This document shows positions 13,336 to 21,300 of a stretch of 22,733 bases of DNA, one piece after another. The position numbers and the translations under genes were made by a program. How positions within the stretch are numbered: position 1 is the first letter of the stretch; the number at the start of each line of letters is the position of its first letter. The stretch spans positions 1-22,733 of IMG/VR virus record IMGVR_UViG_3300008448_000706, one strand, 5' to 3'. A model generated the notes under the pieces. The model had not been told where the DNA came from. It worked only from the letters and a program-made list of their open reading frames with translations, and did not search any database. The DNA is from a virus.

Positions 13336-15611
13336 AGAGCCTCTTCCGGTCATTCGCAGCGGGTGAGATCACGGAGGAGATGCGCGGGCGGGTGGACCTT
13401 GCCGCGCACCAGACCGGGCTTACCTTGTGCCGCAACTGCGTGACCCTCCCGCACGGCCCGGCCACCTCTCGCCCCGGCACGGAGATGTGCGTGGAGGCGC
13501 ACGACAGCACGCGCAAGGTCAGCCTGATCCCCTTCATCTTCAACCCGACGCAGGCGTTGATGCTGGAGTTCGGCCACCTCTACATGCGGATCCTGTCGAA
13601 CGGGGCTGCCGTGCTCGAAACGCCCGTCGCGATCACGAGCGTCACTATTGCCAACCCGGCGGTGTTCGGCACCGGCGCTGCGCACGGGTTTACCACAGGC
13701 AGGATGGTGTTCCTTGCCAGCATCGGCGGGCCGACGGTGCTGAACGGGCGCGCGCTGCGCGTGGTCAGCACCGGTGCGTCCTCGTTCACACTGACCGATC
13801 TGGACGGTAACGCGATCAGTACGGTGGGGTTGCCTGCGTACACCGGCGGCGGCACCGCGGCGCAGGTCTACCAGATCGCAACACCGTACACCGAGGATGA
13901 CCTGTCGTCGCTGCGGTACACGCAGTCGAACGACGTGATGACGATTACGCACCAGAGCTACCAGCAGCGCGAGCTTCGCCGGCTCGGTGCAACCAACTGG
14001 ACCTTGTCCACCCTCGCTTTCGCGCCCACCATTGGGACGCCGGGCACACCCACGGTTGTCGCCGGCAGCGGCAGCGGCAGCATCACCTACACCTATGTGA
14101 CGACAGCGATCGCAGCGGAGACGCTCGAAGAGTCGTCGCCTTCAGCGTCTGCGTCAGTTACAAACAACCTCGCCACCTCCGGGCACCACAACCACATCAC
14201 CCCGGCTGCCGTGGCCGGAGCTATCCGGTACAACGTCTACAAGCTGATCAGCGGCATCTACGGTTTCATCGGGCAGACCGACGGTAGCTTGTTTACCGAC
14301 AACAACATCACCCCGGACACCGCGGTAACCCCTCCGATCCCGGACGACCCGTTCGTTGGCGCGAACAACTACCCGCGCGCCGTCGGCTACTTCAGAGGGC
14401 GGAGGTGGTTCGGCGGCACAAACAACATCGGCCTCGGCCTTCGCGCGACGCGCTCGGGGACGGAGTCGAACATGTCGTACTCGATCCCGTCGCAGGACGA
14501 CGATCGAATCTCGATCAGGATGAACTCGCAGAAAGCCTCGACGATTCAGCACATCGTTCCTCTGGACAAGCTGTTCCTGCTCACTACGAGCGCAGAGTGG
14601 GTCGTGGAAACCACGAACAGTGACATCCTGTCGAACGAAACGATCGACCCCCGGCAGCAGGGCGCTATCGGCGCGGCACCGGTCACCCCGGTGGTGACGA
14701 ACGTGTCGATCCTGTACGCGCAGGCTCGAGGAGGCAGGATCCGGCAGCTGATGTACGCAGACACGCGCGCGGCATACAACACCGACGACCTCTGCCTGAT
14801 GGCGCCTCACCTCTTCGATGGGCTCACCATCGTGTCGATGGCTTTCTCGGTCGCGCCCCACCCGACAGTGTGGTGCGTGCGCTCGGATGGGGTCCTGCTT
14901 GGGCTCACCTACGTGCCGGAGCAGAAGGTCCTCGGCTGGCACCAGCACACCACCGACGGGTTCTTCGAGTCCGTGGCGGTCATCCCCGAGGGTGACGAGG
15001 ACATACCCTACGTCGTCGTGCGCAGGGTGGTGAACGGGCGCACCGTGCGCTACGTGGAGCGTATGGTGCCGCGCCGCCGGCAGACGCAAGCCAACTCCTT
15101 CTTCGTTGACGCCGGGCTCAAGTATTTCGGAGCTGCGGTCACGTCGTTGTCTGGGCTGTGGCACCTCGAAGGCAAGACGGTGTCGATCCTCGCCGACGGC
15201 GCGGTCGAGCCGCAGCAGGTCGTCACCAACGGCAGGATTGCCTTACAGGCGGGCAGGCCCGGGGCGAGCACTATCATCGTCGGGCTGCCCTACACCCAGC
15301 GGATTGAAACGCTCCCGCCGGTGGCGGAGGTGGAAGCCCTTGGGCAGGCTTCTACGAAGAACATCGCAAAGGTGTGGCTGCGGGTCACAGGCTCTGGGGC
15401 GATGAAGGTGGGCACCTCCGACTCCGCCCTGCGCGAGGTTGCGATCCGGATCAGCGAGCCGTTCGGCACCCCGCCTGCGCTGCAGACCGGCGTGCTCGAG
15501 GTCACCCCCGATGGCGACTGGGAGACCGACACCCGGGTCGTGGTCGAGATGACGAACCCGCTGCCGATGACCGTCGGCGGCATCGCGCCGGAGCTGCAGT
15601 ACGGTGGTTAA
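13332..15611 (+). CDS. Tail tubular protein B-like (gp12-type) nozzle protein with inserted beta domains
   Basis: GTG 13332 overlaps the previous stop by four bases and gives 759 residues beginning KSLFRSFAAGEITEEMRGR, the usual start of this family. Open codons before it (back to 12819) overlap the adaptor gene and are Arg-rich, so I reject an earlier start. The N-terminal part has RNCVTLPHGPATSRPGTEM and LMLEFGHLYMRI. Residues about 99-178 (AHGFTTGRMVFL, LNGRALRVV, SFTLTDLDG) look like the FCCH-like beta insert often found in phage tail proteins. Residues about 235-335 look like a fibronectin-III-type domain. The rest resembles the T7 gp12 propeller. It should form the tail nozzle through which DNA is ejected. 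Confidence 0.85.
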   Translation: MKSLFRSFAAGEITEEMRGRVDLAAHQTGLTLCRNCVTLPHGPATSRPGTEMCVEAHDSTRKVSLIPFIFNPTQALMLEFGHLYMRILSNGAAVLETPVAITSVTIANPAVFGTGAAHGFTTGRMVFLASIGGPTVLNGRALRVVSTGASSFTLTDLDGNAISTVGLPAYTGGGTAAQVYQIATPYTEDDLSSLRYTQSNDVMTITHQSYQQRELRRLGATNWTLSTLAFAPTIGTPGTPTVVAGSGSGSITYTYVTTAIAAETLEESSPSASASVTNNLATSGHHNHITPAAVAGAIRYNVYKLISGIYGFIGQTDGSLFTDNNITPDTAVTPPIPDDPFVGANNYPRAVGYFRGRRWFGGTNNIGLGLRATRSGTESNMSYSIPSQDDDRISIRMNSQKASTIQHIVPLDKLFLLTTSAEWVVETTNSDILSNETIDPRQQGAIGAAPVTPVVTNVSILYAQARGGRIRQLMYADTRAAYNTDDLCLMAPHLFDGLTIVSMAFSVAPHPTVWCVRSDGVLLGLTYVPEQKVLGWHQHTTDGFFESVAVIPEGDEDIPYVVVRRVVNGRTVRYVERMVPRRRQTQANSFFVDAGLKYFGAAVTSLSGLWHLEGKTVSILADGAVEPQQVVTNGRIALQAGRPGASTIIVGLPYTQRIETLPPVAEVEALGQASTKNIAKVWLRVTGSGAMKVGTSDSALREVAIRISEPFGTPPALQTGVLEVTPDGDWETDTRVVVEMTNPLPMTVGGIAPELQYGG

Positions 15612-16074
15612 GGTTCGATTCGCCACCTTCACCGACATCGACCGCATCGTCGAGATGGGCACACACCTGCACGCCGAGAGCCCGCACTATCGGGACCGGC
15701 CCTTCGACCCGGAGAAGGTTCGCGCGCTCGCGCACGGACTCCTGCGGGACGAGAGCGGGCAGACGTGCGTCCTTGTCGCCGAGCTGAACGGAAAGCTCGT
15801 CGGCATGATCGTGGGCATGATCGTCGCCGACTGGTTCGGCAGCTCGCTCGGTGCAACAGACCTGACCTTCTACGTCGACCCTGCGCACAGGAACGGCCGG
15901 GCCGCCGTCCTGCTTGCGCGCACGATGGAGGCGTGGGCGCGCGACGCTGGTGCAGAGCGGATAACCCCCGGGATATCAACCGAGCTACGGGTCGAGAGCA
16001 CCGCCTCCTTCTATGAGAAACTCGGGTACGAGCCGTACGGCAAGCTGTTCTGCAAGGACTTGAAATGGGCGTAG
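15604..16074 (+). CDS. GNAT-family N-acetyltransferase
   Basis: A 156-residue protein with a GNAT layout: VRFATFTDIDRIVEMG (strand 1 and helix 1), TCVLVAELNGKLVGMIVG (strands 2-3), then TDLTFYVDPAHRNGRAAVLLA, where H95-RNGRAA is the acetyl-CoA pyrophosphate loop (a variant of Q/R-x-x-G-x-A), and ASFYEKLGYEPYG at the end. It transfers an acetyl group from acetyl-CoA to an amine; the substrate is unknown. GTG 15604 overlaps the nozzle gene by eight bases, and the next gene overlaps its stop by ten, so it is part of the late virion operon. Similar acetyltransferase genes occur at this place in other podophages. Confidence 0.88.
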   Translation: MVKVRFATFTDIDRIVEMGTHLHAESPHYRDRPFDPEKVRALAHGLLRDESGQTCVLVAELNGKLVGMIVGMIVADWFGSSLGATDLTFYVDPAHRNGRAAVLLARTMEAWARDAGAERITPGISTELRVESTASFYEKLGYEPYGKLFCKDLKWA

Positions 16075-16685
16075 ACAACAGCGCAATGGCATCGGCGGGC
16101 ATGGGCGCGAACATCGCCGGTGTCGGCCTGTCCGCTGTTGCTGCAGCGAAGGGCTCCCGGGCGAACCGCGACGCGATGAACTTCAACGCCGCGGTCGCCG
16201 AGAACAACGCCCAGCTTACCGAGTGGCGTCGGCAGTCGGTGATCGAGAAGGGGCAGAAGGCTGTGGCTGCGCAGGGATTGCGCACCCGCCGTCTGGCTGG
16301 CCGCCAGCGGGCGTCGTTTGCACAGCGCGGCATCGACGCCACCGAGGGTGCTGCGCTCGAGATCCTCACCGACACTGCGCAGATGGGGGCGATCGACGCC
16401 AGCCAGATCAAGGACAACGCCGCGATGGAAGCGTGGGCTCTTCGGCAGGAAGGACGCGACACCCTCGAGCGGGCCCGCATGCTGCGCTCTCGCGCTGCTG
16501 CAGAAAGCCCTGTCACGGCTGGCGCCACCACGCTGCTGACCGGGGCGGGGAAGGTCGCCGAGAAGTGGATGGCACTCAGTGAGAAGGGTGTGTTCACCAA
16601 CAGGCCGACGATGCGCCCGACGTACGGTGGCGACTTCGAGTCGGACAACTACGGTGTCCTGCCGGTCAGCGAGTTCCAGAACTGA
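16065..16685 (+). CDS. Internal virion protein, gp14-like
   Basis: A 206-residue Ala-rich helical protein. A hydrophobic N-terminus (MGANIAGVGLSAVAAAKG) precedes FNAAVAENNAQL, then a long helix with LAGRQRASFAQRGIDATEGAAL and EILTDTAQMGAIDASQIKDNA. This is the pattern of T7 gp14-like internal proteins, which sit in the capsid core and are ejected into the cell envelope to form the outer part of the DNA channel. ATG 16065 lies inside the end of the GNAT gene. The TGATG overlap couples it to the next gene. Confidence 0.8.
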   Translation: MGVDNSAMASAGMGANIAGVGLSAVAAAKGSRANRDAMNFNAAVAENNAQLTEWRRQSVIEKGQKAVAAQGLRTRRLAGRQRASFAQRGIDATEGAALEILTDTAQMGAIDASQIKDNAAMEAWALRQEGRDTLERARMLRSRAAAESPVTAGATTLLTGAGKVAEKWMALSEKGVFTNRPTMRPTYGGDFESDNYGVLPVSEFQN

Positions 16686-18382
16686 TGGCACGCATCCCGA
16701 CATACGACGAGCTGCAGGTCCAGCAGGGCATCCTTCCGGCCGCCCGGCAGAGCACGACCGCTACGCCCGATCTGTTGGGCGGCGGTGCCGTCCAGCAGGC
16801 GCGCACGGGCGCGGCGCTATCCTCCGTCGGCGGCGACATGCTCAAGATCGCGGAGCAGATGCAAGACCGCGAGAACATGGACGTGGTCTTCCGGGCCGAG
16901 ACCGGCATGCGCGACGAGGCGACCAAGCTCCTGCAGTCGGCCCGTGAACGGCGTGGCGTGAACGCGAAGGGGCTTGTGCGCGAGGCGGAGGAGTGGTGGG
17001 ACAAGAAGATCCGCGACACGGAAAGCGTGCTCACAAACGAGGTGCAGCGGCGCGCGTTCATGCAGCGCGCGGCGGTCGCGCGCAGCTCGACGCTGGCGAA
17101 TATCGCAGGGTGGGAATCCGAACAGCACCGGGTGTCGGCCACCGAGTCGGGTCAGGCGTCAGTGGTGTCGGCGACGAACTACGCGGCGGCCAACTTCCGC
17201 GACGCGAACATCCGCACCGAGAGCATGCGCAGCGTGCAGGAGAACCTCGCCACGTTGGCGCGCATCAACGGCTGGTCGCCCGAGGTGACTGCGGTCAAGC
17301 AGATGGAGGCGCAGACGGTCTTCCACCGGCAGATCGTCCAGAACTACGTCAACGCCGACATGCCGGACGCGGCGAAGTCGTACTTCGAGGTGCACAAGGA
17401 CCAGATCAGCGGCAGCGAGCACGACACCTTCACCGGGCTGTTCAAGGCCGGCGAGCGCAAGCTTACCGCGCAGCGCACGGTCGATGACGTGGTGAAGCAA
17501 GGCCTGTCCGATAGCGCGGCGCTCGACTTCATCCGGGGCAAGCTCGAAGGCGAAGCGCGCGACATCGCGATAACGGACTTCAAGACCCGGATGGCAGAAC
17601 GCGACGCGTTACTAAAGCGGGCGCGCGACAGGGCGGAGGATGATGCGGTCGCTGCGTACGAGAACGGCGGCCGACGGTTCAGCGCAATCCCGACGTCGAT
17701 GCTTGAGGCGATGGACCCGAACGCACGGACCCGCCTGCGTCGTCTGGCGCAGCAGGACGCCGACGACGCGCGCCGCCGGGCCGAGGGTGCCCCCGAGGCG
17801 AAGTCCGACCTCAAGGTGCTCGAGGACATCTTCTCGAAGATCGGCACCCCGGCGTTCGACGCGATCAACTTCGCCACGCACCCGGGCCTGAGCCGCAGCG
17901 ATCGGGTGAAGTTCATGGCGCTGAAGGCCAAGCCCGAGAAGCAGGTCGCGGCCCGGCTGGACAATGACATGTTCAACTCGATCGCCAACGAGGCGGGCCT
18001 GCCGGTGTTCAAGACCCCGAGCCAGCGCAGCGATACGCAGAACGGCATCATCTCGAACTTGCGCACCGCGGTCGAGGAGCGGCTGCAGCTGGAGACGAAC
18101 GCGCGCGGGCGCGCACTCAACCCCGACGAGACCCGCAAGATCGTCGAAGGGATGATGTTCCAGACGATCGACACCACTCCCGGCACCTCCCTGTGGCCGG
18201 GCAACTGGGGCGGGCAACGCCCGGTCTACTCGCTGCCGCCGACGGATCCGCGCCGCGTCGCTGTCGAGGTGGACGACGACGCTCGCCGACGGGGCGTGAC
18301 GCTAACGCCGCAGCAGCGGCAGCAGGCAATCGACCGCGCCGTCAAAGAACGCGCATCCAGCAGGACGCTCCCGAATGGCTAA
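16685..18382 (+). CDS. Internal virion protein, gp15-like
   Basis: A 565-residue, mostly helical protein starting ARIPTYDELQVQQGILPAAR, a common opening for the second internal protein of podophages. The body contains many charged helices (KIAEQMQDRENMDVVFRAE, EAEEWWDKKIRDTESVL, MLEAMDPNARTRLRRLAQQ). I see no enzymatic motif. By analogy with T7 gp15 it would form a tube in the periplasm between the gp14-like and gp16-like proteins during DNA ejection. The stop overlaps the giant gene start by eight bases (18375-18382). Confidence 0.78.
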   Translation: MARIPTYDELQVQQGILPAARQSTTATPDLLGGGAVQQARTGAALSSVGGDMLKIAEQMQDRENMDVVFRAETGMRDEATKLLQSARERRGVNAKGLVREAEEWWDKKIRDTESVLTNEVQRRAFMQRAAVARSSTLANIAGWESEQHRVSATESGQASVVSATNYAAANFRDANIRTESMRSVQENLATLARINGWSPEVTAVKQMEAQTVFHRQIVQNYVNADMPDAAKSYFEVHKDQISGSEHDTFTGLFKAGERKLTAQRTVDDVVKQGLSDSAALDFIRGKLEGEARDIAITDFKTRMAERDALLKRARDRAEDDAVAAYENGGRRFSAIPTSMLEAMDPNARTRLRRLAQQDADDARRRAEGAPEAKSDLKVLEDIFSKIGTPAFDAINFATHPGLSRSDRVKFMALKAKPEKQVAARLDNDMFNSIANEAGLPVFKTPSQRSDTQNGIISNLRTAVEERLQLETNARGRALNPDETRKIVEGMMFQTIDTTPGTSLWPGNWGGQRPVYSLPPTDPRRVAVEVDDDARRRGVTLTPQQRQQAIDRAVKERASSRTLPNG

Positions 18383-21300
18383 CGACATCTCCCGCATTCT
18401 CGATGAAGTCACGAGCGGCGCCACGCCGGCTGCCGCTCCGGCACGCTCGGGGTCGCGAGGTGACGTGTCTCGAATCCTTGACGACATCGTCGGCTCCCCC
18501 GCTGTTGCGGCACCCGACGAGCGACTGACCCTTTCTCTCAAGGGCGCGCAGCAGCTGACGCCGGACCAGTGGGCTCGCGGGATCGAGGCGTCGCGCAAGG
18601 CCGGCCTGCCGATCGGCATTGGCAGCCGCAACCCGGAAGAGGCGGCGAGGATGGTCACCCGCCGCGAGTTCGAGGAGGCGGTGCGGACGGCACCGGCGAT
18701 CGGCGCTGCAGCGATGCGCGACCCGAACATCGCGCGCCTGATGCAGGACGACCTGCGCAACGTCGTCGACATCGAGCTGCAGGCCCGCGAGATGGCTACG
18801 CTGGGGCCGCTCTACCGACGGCAAGACCAGAACCGCAACAACATCCTGCGCGGCCTTGGCGTCGCTGCACGGGACCTCTTCCCCCAGATGCTGTCAGGGT
18901 CGAAGGAGATCCTGTTTGGCGCCATGGGCGACACCGAGGACGCCGCACGCGCGTCGCTGCGCTCGGCCGAGCTGCGTGCACGCGGCGAGCGCGCACGCCC
19001 CACCTTCGAGAACCTATCAGGGCTGGACCGCATGCTGGTGGGCGGTGCGTATGCTGGCGCAGAGAGCGCAGTCCAGAACCTTCCCGGGCTGGTTGCGGGG
19101 ATGGCGGCGGCAGCCACCGGGGTGGGCGCAGTGGGCGTCACCGCCGCCGCCCTCGCCCCGATGTTCGCGCAGGTGCTGCCGACGTCCTTCTCCCGGGCGA
19201 GCGCACAGGGCCTGTCGTTCAGTGACTCGCTGCAGTACGGGCTGGGCCAAGCTGCCGTCGAGACTCTGACCGAGATCCCGGCGATCGGATTCCTCGCGAA
19301 GCGGATGGGCAAGGAAGCCCTGTCGAAGCTGATCGGCGGATACCTCTTCCGCGACATCGGGTCGGAGCAGATTGCCACGCTGGCCGGCGACGCGCTCGAT
19401 ACCGCGTTTCTGCCGGGCATGACGTGGGACCAGTACTTCTCGATCAAGGGTCGAGGCGAGGCTGCGATCCAGACGCTTATCGCTACCGTCGTAGGCGGCG
19501 GCGCCATGGCCGGCGTGGTCAAGCTGGCCGAGGGGCTGGTTGGGCCGGCGCCCGAAGCCGAGCGCGCGATCGCAGCTGGCAAGGTGCTGCAGGACATGTC
19601 GAAGTTCGTTGCCGCGTCGAAGGTCCGGCAGCGCGACGCGACCACGATGGCGACCCTGCTGCAGTCGCTGCAGGAAGAGAACGGAGCACCGACCACCCTG
19701 TACCTCGACAGCAACGTGCTGACCCCGGAGATGCAGCAGCAGCTCGAGGCACTGATGCCGTCGGTGGCCGCCCAGCGTGACGAGATCGTCGCAGGAGCGA
19801 TGATCGAGCTGCCGGTGGGGGAGCTGCTCACCCAGATCGCGGGGACCCCGCTGGAGCAGCAGCTGGTGCCAGAGCTGCGCACCGACGAGAACGCTCTCAG
19901 CGTGCGGGAGGCCGAGACCTTCTACCAGTCGCAGTCGCAGGCATTCGAGGCGGCGGCCCAGAAGTTGGCCGAGCAGAAGACGCAGGACACCGCGTGGAAC
20001 GCGTCAGCCAAGGAACTGAACGACACGCTGACGGGGATGTTCACCGCCGTTCCGACGATCACGCGGGATCAGGCCCGTGCGTACGTGGCCCCGCTGCAGG
20101 CTTTCTACACCACGCTGGCCGACAAGCTGGGCATCGCTCCGGCCGAGGCGTACAGCCGGTACAAGGTGACCCTGAGCAGCGAGCAGATCGAGAATGCCAC
20201 GCTCACGCAGGAGGAGCAGGCCTTCGCAGACCTACAGGGGCTGCCGGCTACCGTGAAAGTCGACGGCCGGGACGTCACGTTCGGCACGCTGCCCGCGGCA
20301 GCCGACGCGGCGGTTCGGTACATGCGCGCAGCCGGCCTGCCCTACGCACCTCCAACCACCTACGCGAAGGTCGACCCGGACCGGGCCCGGCGCATTGCCG
20401 AGGAGTTCGACAAGGCGGAGCACCGCCCGAACGACCCCGAGGTTGCTGCAGCGTACGACGCGATGGTGCGCGAGACGCTGGCCCAGTATCAGGCGATCAA
20501 GGCGACCGGGCTCAAGGTCGAGTTCATCACCGACGGCAAGGACCCGTACGGCAACCCGCGCAACGCGATTCTCGACGTGCGAGAGAACAATCATCTCTGG
20601 GTGTTCGCCACCGCAGACGGGTTCGGGTCCAGCGGCTTCGACCCGGACAGCAGCCCGATGCTGCAGCCGACCAACGAGGTGGACGTCAACGGTGTGCCGA
20701 TGCTCGTGAACGACGTCTTCCGCGTCGTGCACGATTATTTCGGGCACATCAAGCACGGGGTCGGCTTCCGGGCCGACGGTGAAGAAAACGCGTGGCGCGC
20801 GCACGCGGCAATGTACTCCCCGCTCGCGCGGCGCGCGATGACCACCGAGACCCGCGGCCAGAACTCGTGGGTCAACTTCGGGCCGTTCGCGGAGCAGAAC
20901 AAGACGGCAGGCCCGGCCGACACGGTGTACGCGGACCAGAAGGTCACGCTGCTGCCCGAGTGGGTGTCGACCGAGGGTGCAGGCGCGGGCCCGGTGCTTG
21001 AGCAGCGCGTGGGAACGCGATTCCCAACCGGTGCCAAGGCAACGGAAGACCCGGTGACGCAAATGCTTCGCGTCGGACTCGACGAACTGAAGCAGGCCCC
21101 GGCGATGTTTGAGAAGGTTGTTGCTGCGGTGAAGACGTACGTTAACTTCCCGACTGCAGGGCAGGACCTGCCGACCGAGGACGCGGCGGAACTCTTCATC
21201 GAAGAGATGCGGGGCAATCTGCTGTGGCTCTTCGATCAGGTGCCCGATGAAGTCTTGCAGCGCAGCCGCCTCTGGTACGACGGTGGCCGCGCCATCTCGG

